Shown in pieces: positions 29,101-36,677 of a DNA stretch of 64,000 nt. The DNA is taken from the NCBI RefSeq assembly GCF_001517085.1, contig NZ_LRAC01000147.1, positions 62,001-126,000 of the forward strand, given 5' to 3'. The first letter of the stretch is position 1, and each line of letters opens with the position of its first letter. This DNA is from Paenibacillus sp. DMB5 (GTDB lineage: Bacteria > Bacillota > Bacilli > Paenibacillales > Paenibacillaceae). Under the pieces are notes generated by a model. The model was not told where the DNA came from. It was given only the letters and a program-made list of their open reading frames with translations, and ran no database searches. The position numbers and the translations under genes are program-made.

Positions 29101-29432
29101 GAAAGATCACTGGACGTGATCGGAGTCGTCTTGCGAAGCTCCTTGACGTAATAACCTTCCTGGGCCAGTGCATTGCCAAAGTCGGAAAAAGCCCCGTCGA
29201 TTACCCAGTCAGCTGCTCCTGCAGTCTGGGCGTGGGTATTGTCGAACAGAATTTTCTGGCCCGCATGCTCATTGACTACTTTCGCTTCAATGAACGGTGC
29301 GGGATCGGTCGGCCCGTCAGCGTATGCTGCCTGTCCGGCCCCGAATGCGAACAATTGCAGCGGCACAGCTACCGCTGCAGCCAGCGTGCCGTTAAGCAGC
29401 TTCTTTTTCCAACCTGAATGCTTCTCCTTCAT
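26136..29432 (-). CDS. Large secreted multidomain protein with amidotransferase-like, OB-fold and Ig-like modules
   Basis: A 1098-residue exported protein. Signal peptide (LLNGTLAAAVAVPLQLFAFGAGQAAYA) is followed by a domain resembling DUF4350/ThuA-like class I amidotransferase folds (ILFDNTHAQTAG, GYDVFIVAEANVPY, YVENGGSIFFIGDHYNADR). A beta-sandwich region follows, then an OB-fold module of the nuclease-associated YhcR type (SLVTVEGVVTTEPG, AFYLQDETGGLYVYQ, LNITGVAAIFKGAFQLKPRS). Then come two Ig-like domains and two C-terminal repeats with the shared core VTMNLWWG.NAT.Y.LYENG known from secreted chitinases. No classical nuclease motif is visible, so a nucleic-acid role is only suggested. 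ATG 29432 follows AAGGAGGCAGGAC. There is no SLH or sortase signal, so it may be freely secreted. Confidence 0.8.
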   Translation of the reverse strand: MKEKHSGWKKKLLNGTLAAAVAVPLQLFAFGAGQAAYADGPTDPAPFIEAKVVNEHAGQKILFDNTHAQTAGAADWVIDGAFSDFGNALAQEGYYVKELRKTTPITSSDLSGYDVFIVAEANVPYKASEQAAMAEYVENGGSIFFIGDHYNADRNKNRWDGNESFNGYRRGAWDNPSKGMNTEEADSAAMQGVISSDWLADEFGVRFRYNALGDMTANNIVAPEQAFGITTGVSGVAMHAGSTLAILDPARAKGIVYLPKTSAAWGNAVDQGVYNGGGVAEGPYVAVAKKGAGKAAFIGDSSPVEDITPKYLREDTGAKKTTYDGFKEADDAELLVNTVNWLAEQESYTDFTQVSGLTLDQPTQLLPFEEPALSTEPQPEPWAAPNAGYKWYDRSTYKAGSYGGPASAANAEYKLTHQAVLPNAQNFQIRVSADNIPAGTSVSGFQLGIYQVSGGAQIAKIQNSDGTWPASYGYSSNFSLTADLNGHAYKDLTVQIKPGTTAASNLRLRQNGTNLITQAVTLGNVPAEPLPSEEDPIPAAVSISEARAKTAGSLVTVEGVVTTEPGIFGGQAFYLQDETGGLYVYQSQSGFHAGDTVKVTAATALYNTELELTEIVKIEKTGTAALPEPVTASAVSDSNQGQLINLNNVEVKNIITAAPSGSFEFDAIAGDGTSNHIRVDVRTGITQDSFPYTEGQKLNITGVAAIFKGAFQLKPRSLADFSAVLEEAAPVSTAKLSAEPNAAGWLNKPVEVSLKADSDAAKIYYSLNSGAEALYSTPVAVSEDGRHTLAYHSVSAKGKAEEAKTLNVNVDTAPPAAELKESGHAVGDVTVEAQLKFELAAEDKLSGIASNQLLLDGQPVAEGQTLSAAGLGAGSHTVKYIVADAAGNIAEKSYTFQITSGAVLATDKPGQAVLSSNSGHSSGLSDGNFTVTMNLWWGNNATSYKLYENGALIDSKQLKDASPSAQTSSTVVQGKANGTYVYTAELTNKFGTTKSQPLTVTIRDAAPGKPVLAHDNWDGDGSYKVTMNLWWGTNATEYRLYENGKLIDTQALNANTPAAQSAVTSVSGRASGEYEYRAELVNAAGETVSDIIKVTVSK

Positions 29433-29754
29433 GTCCTGCCTCCTTAGGATATAAATCGGCGTCCTTTTCCATAATTGTCCACCGTTTGTCGTCTTATATG
29501 CTAGCATGCAAGAATCAAGAAAAACCCAGAAATATGTAAAGTGCTGCAAAATTATACTTTTGGCCTAGACTGTGGCAGAGAACCGGGTCGAATCCTGTAA
29601 TAGAATTATGAAAAAAGTCACAGTATCTCGCGAACCAATTCCTGCTATGTCCTAAAGATTTCAATACAAATACAGCAGCCGGCTTTGTATGTCCGGCTGC
29701 TGTATGAACTGTGTATGAATTTGTGTTAACACAAAACATGATCTGCGGGAAATC
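29433..29754. other. 322-base intergenic region
   Basis: Contains the promoter side of the large secreted protein and, at 29670-29705, a strong hairpin. No coding sequence was recognised. Confidence 0.5.
29662..29705 (-). terminator. Probable terminator of the chrA/lgt-relic operon
   Basis: Perfect 13-bp stem ATACAGCAGCCGG (29670-29682) with CCGGCTGCTGTAT (29693-29705). On the minus strand it is followed by TTGTATTG, a weak T tract. It lies 50 bases past the lgt relic. Confidence 0.6.
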
Positions 29755-30093
29755 TCACTTGGTAATGCCTTCAGTATATTTATTCCACTCAATATCCGAG
29801 CTATACGGCACCGCTGTTTTCCGGATTCGTCTAACGATAATAACGGCGGCTGCGGCCAAAAGAATGAGAACAGCCAGCAGCTGGGAGGTCCGGATATTTT
29901 CTTCGGCCTGCATTGTGCCCCAGCCCAGGAACGCTGCCGGGCTCCATGCGGCTTTTAATAGAGCTGCAAGCCAATCGGGTCCGGCAAAGGACAGGCTGTC
30001 TGTACGCACTCCTTCCACAGTACCTACCCCGATAATGATACCGTACCAGTGGACAGGCACCGGCCCAATGGAAAAGGCAACCGGATTCAGCAT
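29755..30093 (-). pseudogene. lgt: Prolipoprotein diacylglyceryl transferase relic with a large in-frame internal deletion
   Basis: A 112-codon frame whose first ~25 residues (AFSIGPVPVHWYGIIIGVG) are the Lgt N-terminus and whose remainder (EGVRTDSL, then a membrane segment LLAVLILLAAAAVIIVRRIRK) is the Lgt C-terminus. The intervening ~170-180 residues, with the central catalytic part including the conserved H-G-G loop, are missing. Lgt is normally about 270-300 residues. The junction falls where both ends carry a YGxxxGxG sequence, which could have promoted the deletion. The relic keeps an excellent ribosome site (AAGGAGGTGACACC) and an open frame, so a small membrane protein may still be made. 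It follows chrA by about 20 bases. It cannot be a working transferase. Confidence 0.82.
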
Positions 30094-30116
30094 GCCGGTG
30101 TCACCTCCTTGTTTTT

Positions 30117-30650
30117 TTAGAATAAAACAATTCCGCCTACCGCCGACAAGAGAATCACCGCAAATGGATGGATTTTATACCGGATTACCGCAATAAGACT
30201 TGCCACACAAATCAGCAGCATCCCGAAGCTCTGCCAGCTCAGCCAGGACGTCTCTGCGCTCCCCAAACCGAAATGAATTGCGGCATATACAATAAGCCCC
30301 GTAATGATGGGACGTAATCCGTAGAAAGAGGAACGCACCCATTTCTTGCTCTGCATCCTAAGAAAAAAGGCTGTAAACAAAATAACAATGAGCAGTGAAG
30401 GCAGGATTATGCCAATCGTAGAAACGATTCCGCCTATAATCCCCATTTGCGAATAGCCGATCAGTGTGGCTGTATTGGTCGCTATGGAGCCCGGAGCCAT
30501 TCCTGCCAAGGCAACAAGCTCCTGGAATTGCCCTGTGGTAATCCATCCTTTATCTGCTATTTCGCGTTGAATCAGCGTGATTACGGCATACCCGCCGCCA
30601 AATGAGATCAGTCCAACCTTAAGGAACATAACAAATAATTCCCATAACAT
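30117..30650 (-). CDS. ChrA-type chromate transporter, short form (second subunit)
   Basis: A 177-residue membrane protein of the single-domain chromate transporter family. Marks are FGGGYAVITLIQREI, the proline/glycine loop LAGMAPGSIATNTATLIGY, and about six membrane segments. Short ChrA proteins work as pairs of opposite topology, and a second one lies directly upstream. ATG 30650 has GAAGG ten bases ahead; a TTG 10 codons earlier would overlap the upstream gene. Many Firmicute members may carry other anions, so chromate export is a family label only. Confidence 0.85.
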   Translation of the reverse strand: MLWELFVMFLKVGLISFGGGYAVITLIQREIADKGWITTGQFQELVALAGMAPGSIATNTATLIGYSQMGIIGGIVSTIGIILPSLLIVILFTAFFLRMQSKKWVRSSFYGLRPIITGLIVYAAIHFGLGSAETSWLSWQSFGMLLICVASLIAVIRYKIHPFAVILLSAVGGIVLF

Positions 30651-30663
30651 ACTACCAGCACCT

Positions 30664-31298
30664 TCAGATGTAATATTCAAGATAATTCAATTCCGCCTGC
30701 TGGTCCTTGACCTGCTTTTCTGTTTGGGCTGAAAGACCAAGCACCTTTTTGACGGCTATAATAGCGACTCCTGCAACAGGTCCTCCCAGAATAAGATATA
30801 AGGAATGCAGCGGGGTGAACAGCAGCAGCAGCACACTGATACAGGCAATCAGCATCGTAGGGATATCCATGATCGACGCCTTGCCTATTTTATAAGCGGC
30901 CACAATAATCAACGCGACAACCGCAGCATGAACGCCTTTAAGTGCAGCCTGCACTTTGGGCACATCCTGGAACAGCATACCTAAAATGCTCAGAATGAGC
31001 ACAATCAGAAAGGTCGGCAGCGTAATGGCGAATACCGCAACGAGGCCCCCAGGACACCGGCCAGCTTATACCCTACAAAAGCAGCCGAGTTTACCGCAAC
31101 CCCACCAGGTGCTGAACCTGCGACCGAAACCATATCCCCGATCTCACCCGGCTTCAGCCAGGCCTTTTTATTCACGATTTCCCGCTCGATAGCTGCAATC
31201 ATGGCATACCCGCCCCCGAAGGTCGAAGGCCCCAGCTTAAAAAAAATAGTAAATAACTGCAGCAGAACTTTAAACTCTTTCTTTTTCCGCACTTCCAT
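30664..31298 (-). pseudogene. ChrA-type chromate transporter, short form (first subunit), frameshifted
   Basis: First member of the ChrA pair. The N-terminal part (from ATG 31298, site GGAGGTTTGCA) carries FGGGYAMIAAIEREI and VAGSAPGGVAVNSAAFVGYK, then leaves frame after GVLG. The continuation (VAVFAITLPTFLIVLILSILGML, then further membrane segments to 30664) is in the next frame. Adding one base to the G5 run on the coding strand (plus C run 31046-31050) rejoins the halves as 211 residues. As sequenced the transporter pair would not form. The homopolymer position makes a sequencing or assembly error likely. Confidence 0.85.
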
Positions 31299-31473
31299 TG
31301 CAAACCTCCGTACCCATATTGCCCCGTTTACCTGTTCAGACTTTAAAAGTATACCATGTTAATTCCATTTTGGTAAAAAGTATGCCCATATCATTGTGTT
31401 TTTCTTGTTAACATTCTGATTTCCAGCACAAACATTGGTTATTCTCCGTGAAAATCTACTAACTTTCATCCAA

Positions 31474-31491
31474 AATGAAATTAACTTCATT
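31474..31491. promoter_or_regulatory. Near-palindromic operator candidate
   Basis: AATGAAATTAACTTCATT matches its own reverse complement at 16 of 18 positions, in the divergent region between chrA and the ROK gene. It may be a site for the ROK regulator or another repressor. Confidence 0.4.
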
Positions 31492-31508
31492 ATTCCTATA
31501 TCAATAAC

Positions 31509-31537
31509 TGGATAAAACTCCTTTTATCCGATATACT
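31509..31537 (+). promoter_or_regulatory. ROK gene promoter with overlapping palindrome
   Basis: TGGATA (31509-31514) and TATACT (31532-31537) are separated by 17 bases. The perfect 8-bp inverted repeat GGATAAAA/TTTTATCC (31510-31517 and 31522-31529) covers the -35 and spacer, the position expected of an autorepressor site. Confidence 0.5.
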
Positions 31538-31580
31538 GGGCATATCCCGACCTATCCACTTGGAAATGGAGCAGATATTG

Positions 31581-32768
31581 ATGCCTAACCCTTCCTTTTT
31601 TTCAATCAAAAAGCAAATCTATAACCGGATCGCCTATCTGGGAACCGTCTCCAAAGCCGATTTACTCGAGCATTTCTCCATTACAAGCAGCAGTATGACC
31701 CGGATTCTCGAAGAGCTGCTCGCGCAGGGGCTGATCCTTGTTTCGGGGCTGGGTACATCAACCGGCGGACGAAAGCCCGTTCTTTTTCAGGCCAACCCTT
31801 CATACCGCTATCTTCTGGGACTTGATATCTCGCGGATCAGTTCCTCCCTTGGCTTGTTCGATCTTCAGCTTAACTGCTTATCCTTTGTGCGCTGGGAGAT
31901 GGGTCCTGAGCTTTCGCCTGAACGTCTAATTGAACTTGTAGGACAAGAAACGGATGCCATGCTGCAAAAGCATAATATACAATATGAACAGTTACTCGGT
32001 TTGGGAATCGGGGCAGTCGGCCCGCTGGATGCGCAAACGGGGATTATTCTGAAGCCGGAATACTTTTTATCAGATGCCTGGAGCAATGTTCCTGTATGCA
32101 GACTCTTTGAAGAACGGCTGCGGGTTCCGGTCAAGCTTGATAACGGGGCTAACACAGCGCTGCTGGCCGAGCATTGGGCACTGCGGGATGAAGCCTGCAA
32201 GAATATGCTCTATGTACACGCAGGGGTTAACATAAGGTCTTCTATTATGTCCGGAGGACAGATTATCCGGGGAACTGGTGATACGGAAGGAGCTATCGGC
32301 CAGATGATCATCAAGACAGGCGGACGGCGACTCGGGGATAAAGGGAATTACGGTGCCCTGGAAGCTTATGTATCCCTGCCTTCACTGGAGGAACGCGTCC
32401 AGTCCCAGCTTAGAATCGGCCGCGAAAGCTCCCTGCCGTCTGTTGCGCCTGAACATATCACCTTTTCTACCCTGCTGGAGGCTCTGGAACGTAAGGACAC
32501 TTTTGTACGGGAGATGTTCCTTGAAACAGCTTCCTATCTGGGAATTGGCCTGGCCAATATGATCAATACGGTTCTTCCCCAGTATGTGATTGTCGGCGGG
32601 GCACTTATTAATGCTGATCCCGTAGTCTATGAAACGGCGGTTAACGTGGCACGGAAAAATATATATGACTCTTCAAGCTACAAGCCTATATTTACCCCCG
32701 GTATCCTTAGAGAAGAAAGCGTTATGACCGGCGCGGCACTACAGCTTCTTCAGGATTTGGAGATCTGA
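31581..32768 (+). CDS. ROK-family transcriptional regulator (NagC/XylR type), zinc motif lost
   Basis: A 395-residue repressor: N-terminal winged helix (SKADLLEHFSITSSSMTRILEELLAQGLI) and a sugar-kinase-like ROK domain (LLGLGIGAVGPLDAQTGII, VKLDNGANTALLAEHW, YVIVGGALI). The usual ROK zinc cluster C-x-C-G-x-x-G-C-x-E is replaced around residue 245 by RLGDKGNYGALE, with no cysteine, and the glycine-rich segment before it is altered too (VHAGVNIRSSIMSGGQIIRG), so it is unlikely to be a kinase. I choose ATG 31581 with GGAG nine bases ahead; earlier starts lie at 31560 and 31566. The target sugar genes are not evident from the neighbours. Confidence 0.85.
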   Translation: MPNPSFFSIKKQIYNRIAYLGTVSKADLLEHFSITSSSMTRILEELLAQGLILVSGLGTSTGGRKPVLFQANPSYRYLLGLDISRISSSLGLFDLQLNCLSFVRWEMGPELSPERLIELVGQETDAMLQKHNIQYEQLLGLGIGAVGPLDAQTGIILKPEYFLSDAWSNVPVCRLFEERLRVPVKLDNGANTALLAEHWALRDEACKNMLYVHAGVNIRSSIMSGGQIIRGTGDTEGAIGQMIIKTGGRRLGDKGNYGALEAYVSLPSLEERVQSQLRIGRESSLPSVAPEHITFSTLLEALERKDTFVREMFLETASYLGIGLANMINTVLPQYVIVGGALINADPVVYETAVNVARKNIYDSSSYKPIFTPGILREESVMTGAALQLLQDLEI

Positions 32769-32815
32769 TCAACCGGCAGCTGTTGGTTAGGGCAAAGTCT
32801 AATTTTCAAAAGAGT

Positions 32816-32852
32816 TTGACTTTGCACCAACTATATCGTAATATTCGAATAT
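32816..32852 (+). promoter_or_regulatory. Promoter and ArsR-type operator of the sulfur operon
   Basis: TTGACT (32816-32821), a 17-base spacer and TAATAT (32839-32844) form a near-consensus promoter. The perfect 12-bp palindrome ATATTCGAATAT (32841-32852) overlaps the -10, as expected for repression by the ArsR-family protein encoded directly downstream. Confidence 0.8.
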
Positions 32853-32880
32853 AAGGATATAACCTTCCGGGAGGAATACC

Positions 32881-33195
32881 ATGAATAATACCGCTTTTCA
32901 ACATAGTGATTCCAAGCAATATAACGAACTGGCAGAATTATTAAAAGCCTTGTCCCACCCTGTCCGGCTGTGCATTGTCCGCGGCCTGATGCGCAAGAAG
33001 AAATGCAATGTATCCTATATGCAGGAGTGCCTGGACCTTCCGCAATCGACCGTTTCCCAGCATCTGCAGAAGCTGCGCAGTGCCGGCATTGTTGCGACCG
33101 AGCGCAATGGCCTGGAAGTGAACTACGTACTTGCTGATCAGCGGATTGAACAAATGATACCTATTCTATTCGGAGAGGAAGATTGTGAATCATGA
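32881..33195 (+). CDS. ArsR-family repressor
   Basis: A 104-residue winged-helix protein with LLKALSHPVRLCIVRGL, YMQECLDLPQSTVSQHLQKLRSAGIV and a beta-hairpin wing. Two cysteines (in VRLCIV and KKKCNV) flank the second helix, in the region where persulfide-sensing ArsR proteins such as BigR/SqrR carry sensor cysteines; the exact positions differ or cannot be confirmed by eye. A further Cys lies in the acidic tail. The gene overlaps the following reductase by four bases (ATGA). The start has GGGAGGAATACC ahead. Probably a reactive-sulfur-responsive repressor of its own operon (inference). Confidence 0.88.
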   Translation: MNNTAFQHSDSKQYNELAELLKALSHPVRLCIVRGLMRKKKCNVSYMQECLDLPQSTVSQHLQKLRSAGIVATERNGLEVNYVLADQRIEQMIPILFGEEDCES

Positions 33196-35657
33196 GCAAG
33201 AAAGTATTGATTGTGGGCGGAGTTGCCGGAGGTGCCTCCGCCGCAGCCCGCCTGCGCCGTCTCGATGAGCATGCTGACATTATTCTTTTTGAAAAAGGCC
33301 CCTACATCTCGTTTGCCAATTGCGGCTTACCCTATTATATTGGCGGTACCATTGCTGACCGCGAACGCCTGCTGGTTCAGACCCCTAAAGGCATGGCAGA
33401 CCGTTTCCGGATCGATGTCCGGATACAGAGCGAAGTTATAGCCGTTGACCCTGTCAAACGTATGGTTCAAGTTCAGAGCGAGGAACGGGGGCTGTATGAA
33501 GAAAGCTATGATGAGCTGATCCTGTCACCGGGTGCCCGGCCCATCATTCCCGATTTGCCCGGAAAAGACCTTCCGCTCATTCATACCGTCCGCAATATTC
33601 CGGATATTGACCGTATCAAAGAGCTAATTACTTCTCATAACAACCAGTATTCCATTGTAATCGGCGGCGGATTCATCGGTGTTGAAATGGCCGAGAATTT
33701 AAAGGAAGCCGGATTAGCGGTGACGCTGGTTGAAGGAAACGGGCAGCTGCTGGCACCATTTGATCCCGAGCTGGCAGCATCCATTGCCCGGGAAATGGAA
33801 CAGCATGGCATAAATCTGCTGTTTTCAGAGCGGGTTCAGGGCTTTCGTTCCCTTACTCAAGGTATTGGCGTAGAGCTTGCCGGCGGCCGCATGCTGACTG
33901 CTGATCTGGTCATTCTGGCAATCGGAGTTACGCCGGATACGGCTTTCCTGCGCGGCAGCGGTGTCGCGCTGGGCGCACGCGGACACATCCTCGTGGATGA
34001 AACGCTGGAAACCAATATCCCGCATATCTATGCTGCAGGCGATGCCATCGAGGTTACGGATTACGTTCATGGCACCAAAACCGCTGTTCCGCTTGCCGGT
34101 CCTGCCAACAAACAAGGCCGGATCATCGCAGACCGGATCGCCGGACTCCCTTCCGTTTATAAAGGAACGCAGGGCTCATCGATTATTAAGGTGTTCGGAT
34201 TGACTGGAGCCTCAACAGGCAGTAATGAGAAGACATTGAAACGTCTTGGCGTCAGCTATCAGTCTGTCATCGTCCACCCCGGGTCACATGCATCATACTA
34301 TCCCGGCGCAAGTCCGATAACACTTAAACTGCTGTATACGCCGGAAGGTAAAATTCTTGGGGCACAGGCAGTCGGCTATGACGGGGTTGATAAGCGGATT
34401 GATGCGATAGCCACAGCGATTCATTTTGGCGGTCATATCAGTGACCTGGCAGAGCTTGAGCTGTGTTATGCCCCTCCTTATTCTTCTGCAAAAGACCCCG
34501 TCAATATGGCGGGTTACGCGGCAGAAAATCATACAGCTGGCCGTGTTCAGCTTTTCACGTATGATCAGCTTGATGCGCGTGAGCCTGATCAGACAATACT
34601 TCTGGATGTGCGCAGTGCGCTGGAGCATCAGAACGGGCATATCCCGGATTCGTTGTCCATACCGGTAGATGAGCTCCGGGAACGGATGCATGAGCTGGAT
34701 CCTTCCAAAGAAATCTGGGTCTATTGCCAGGTTGGCCTGCGCGGATATACAGCTGCCCAAATTCTGCGTCAGCATGGTTATCAGGTAAAAAATCTCAGCG
34801 GCGGATACAAAACCTACCGGGAGTCGCAGTTTAAGCCTGTTCCCTTCTCCGGAGCGAACGGCAGAAGCGGAACAGAGCAGAAGAACAACAGTCAATCTTC
34901 TGGTGAAAGCATGCCTGCCATTCAGATAGACAATGATTTAAACGTATGCGGATTAAGCTGTCCCGGCCCGTTAATGCAAGTAAAGCAGACCATGGATCAG
35001 CTTGCTGCAGGCCAGACTCTCCGTGTCCAAGCATCTGATCCGGGATTCTATGAGGATGTGAAGGCATGGGCGGCCATGTCCGGCTCTCAGCTGCTTCAGC
35101 TGGACCGGGGGAAAGGCGGCATTATTGAGGCGGTAATTGCCAAACAAATGCCCTCCACTCCCCCTTCTTCAGATGTTGCTGCTGCTGCACCTGCAAGTAC
35201 CATGGTTGTCTTCAGCGGTGATCTGGATAAAGCCATCGCCTCTTTTATCATCGCCAACGGCGCAGCTGCCAGCGGCCGCAAAGTAACGATGTTTTTCACC
35301 TTCTGGGGACTAAGCGTCATTCGCAAGCCTCAGACGCAGAAGGTGCCGAAAACAATGCTGGGCAGAATGTTTGACCTGATGCTGCCGGGAAGCAGCCGCA
35401 AGCTTGGCTTATCCAGAATGAATATGCTCGGTGCGGGTCCGAAGCTGATCCGCAGCATCATGTCGGGCAATAATGTTGCCTCCCTGGAAGAGCTCATTCA
35501 AAGCGCAGCCGCACAGGGCGTTGAAATGGTGGCCTGCCAGATGTCTATGGATGTTATGGGAATCCGGCAGGAGGAGCTGATGGACGGGATCAAAATCGGC
35601 GGAGTCGGTTATTATCTGGGTGCGGCGGCTTCGGCAAACCATAATCTGTTTATCTAA
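33192..35657 (+). CDS. CoA-disulfide reductase fused to rhodanese, TusA and DsrE-like domains
   Basis: An 821-residue cytoplasmic flavoprotein with four sulfur-handling modules. Residues 1-445 form a CoA-disulfide/NAD(P)H polysulfide reductase (VLIVGGVAGGASAAARLRR, active Cys44 in FANCGLPYY, IGGGFIGVEMAENL, ATGDAI-like YAAGDAI). About 460-550 is a rhodanese with loop YCQVGLRGY (Cys about 512). About 580-650 is a TusA domain (VCGLSCPGPLMQVKQ). About 670-821 is a DsrE/F/H-like domain (VVFSGDLDKAIASFIIANGAA, FFTFWGLSVI). Each can carry persulfide on cysteine, so sulfane sulfur could pass from one module to the next within a single chain. Coupled to the ArsR gene. In many relatives these modules are separate genes. 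Confidence 0.93.
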   Translation: MSKKVLIVGGVAGGASAAARLRRLDEHADIILFEKGPYISFANCGLPYYIGGTIADRERLLVQTPKGMADRFRIDVRIQSEVIAVDPVKRMVQVQSEERGLYEESYDELILSPGARPIIPDLPGKDLPLIHTVRNIPDIDRIKELITSHNNQYSIVIGGGFIGVEMAENLKEAGLAVTLVEGNGQLLAPFDPELAASIAREMEQHGINLLFSERVQGFRSLTQGIGVELAGGRMLTADLVILAIGVTPDTAFLRGSGVALGARGHILVDETLETNIPHIYAAGDAIEVTDYVHGTKTAVPLAGPANKQGRIIADRIAGLPSVYKGTQGSSIIKVFGLTGASTGSNEKTLKRLGVSYQSVIVHPGSHASYYPGASPITLKLLYTPEGKILGAQAVGYDGVDKRIDAIATAIHFGGHISDLAELELCYAPPYSSAKDPVNMAGYAAENHTAGRVQLFTYDQLDAREPDQTILLDVRSALEHQNGHIPDSLSIPVDELRERMHELDPSKEIWVYCQVGLRGYTAAQILRQHGYQVKNLSGGYKTYRESQFKPVPFSGANGRSGTEQKNNSQSSGESMPAIQIDNDLNVCGLSCPGPLMQVKQTMDQLAAGQTLRVQASDPGFYEDVKAWAAMSGSQLLQLDRGKGGIIEAVIAKQMPSTPPSSDVAAAAPASTMVVFSGDLDKAIASFIIANGAAASGRKVTMFFTFWGLSVIRKPQTQKVPKTMLGRMFDLMLPGSSRKLGLSRMNMLGAGPKLIRSIMSGNNVASLEELIQSAAAQGVEMVACQMSMDVMGIRQEELMDGIKIGGVGYYLGAAASANHNLFI

Positions 35658-35675
35658 AAGCTGTATAGCATCAGA

Positions 35676-35716
35676 AGGCCCCGGTCAGCACAATTTGACC
35701 GGGGCTTTTATGTTTT
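35676..35716 (+). terminator. Rho-independent terminator of the sulfur operon
   Basis: Perfect 10-bp stem GCCCCGGTCA (35678-35687) with TGACCGGGGC (35696-35705), then TTTTATGTTTT on the plus strand. On the minus strand no T run follows. Confidence 0.9.
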
Positions 35717-36668
35717 ATTTATAGAGTTTCGTCAGATTGTCCATCCCGTTGCCCAAAGTCAGCTCCATATGCCAGGAAAAGAAAGAATGCGGCGGAATCA
35801 GCCCGGCGGTCCCGTTGCTGATTGCCGTGTCCAGGGAATCATAATAGCCGATGCCCGGCTCAAGCGCACAGGTAACCCGGTCGTTGAACATGCCCTCATC
35901 CACCCAAACGCCAAGATAAGGAACTTTGTCCGGCGGTACCCTGAGACACAGGAAATCACCGCTGTGCTCACCGTATAAACCGGAGCAGCCTTGCTCTGCT
36001 TTGTCCGGGTAATACAGCTTTTTACCGTCCCCGGTCACTTCCGGAGCAATCAGCGACAGCTGATCCCAAGGGTAAAACTCCCCGGTGTTTAGGCTATGGC
36101 CTCCGTACACACACAGCATCTCTTTCATGGACTGAGGAATAACAACCCTCGTTGGCTCAGTAATGGCGAACTGCGGGTGAGGTACCCATAGAAACGGCAT
36201 AGGCCTCTCACCCAGGTTGTCAACCTTGTAATCGAACCGGACACGCTCAGCCGAAGGACAAGAGACGGCCCTGGTGAACCGGAACGGAAACCGCGGGTTG
36301 CGGACCGAGCTGACAATGGAACCCGCGCTGATCCTGCAATCCCACGGCAGCGGCCATATCTCCCCGTGATCGGATATTTCAGCTGTTCCATCTTCATCCC
36401 AGTGACAGCTGTTTATCGTCGGGAAACACTCGTCCCAGCCGCTCATATCCCATTCACCAAAGGAAGTGCCGTACTCCGGCTTGCGCACCAAGCGCAAGCC
36501 GGAATCAAGCAGCCATTCCTTTCCAGCCGGCTTGTAGATGAGCGAGACCAGCTTTCCGCCAATCTCCGGCACGGTTTCCAGCCTGATCTGAGCGCTTTCG
36601 ATTACGACTGATTCGAAGCCTTTGTAGGCTGCCGCAGTGATGGTAACCGGGTTGGTTGGTGTATTCAT
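35715..36668 (-). CDS. Galactose-mutarotase-like protein
   Basis: A 317-residue protein with the beta-sandwich fold of aldose 1-epimerases: ETVPEIGGKLVSLIY near the N-terminus, SGWDECFPTI, DHGEIWPLPW (His/Glu pair), FLWVPHPQFAI and LGVWVDEG. It probably interconverts sugar anomers or binds a glycan end. It is the last gene of the permease-binding-protein operon, ten bases after the binding-protein stop, so it should act on the imported sugar. No signal peptide. Confidence 0.8.
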   Translation of the reverse strand: MNTPTNPVTITAAAYKGFESVVIESAQIRLETVPEIGGKLVSLIYKPAGKEWLLDSGLRLVRKPEYGTSFGEWDMSGWDECFPTINSCHWDEDGTAEISDHGEIWPLPWDCRISAGSIVSSVRNPRFPFRFTRAVSCPSAERVRFDYKVDNLGERPMPFLWVPHPQFAITEPTRVVIPQSMKEMLCVYGGHSLNTGEFYPWDQLSLIAPEVTGDGKKLYYPDKAEQGCSGLYGEHSGDFLCLRVPPDKVPYLGVWVDEGMFNDRVTCALEPGIGYYDSLDTAISNGTAGLIPPHSFFSWHMELTLGNGMDNLTKLYK

Positions 36669-36677
36669 CCCGTTTCC

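Noticed and set aside
29515..29739. 74-codon minus-strand frame after the lgt relic
   Set aside because: It is read through the hairpin at 29670-29705 and has no family signal or clear start.
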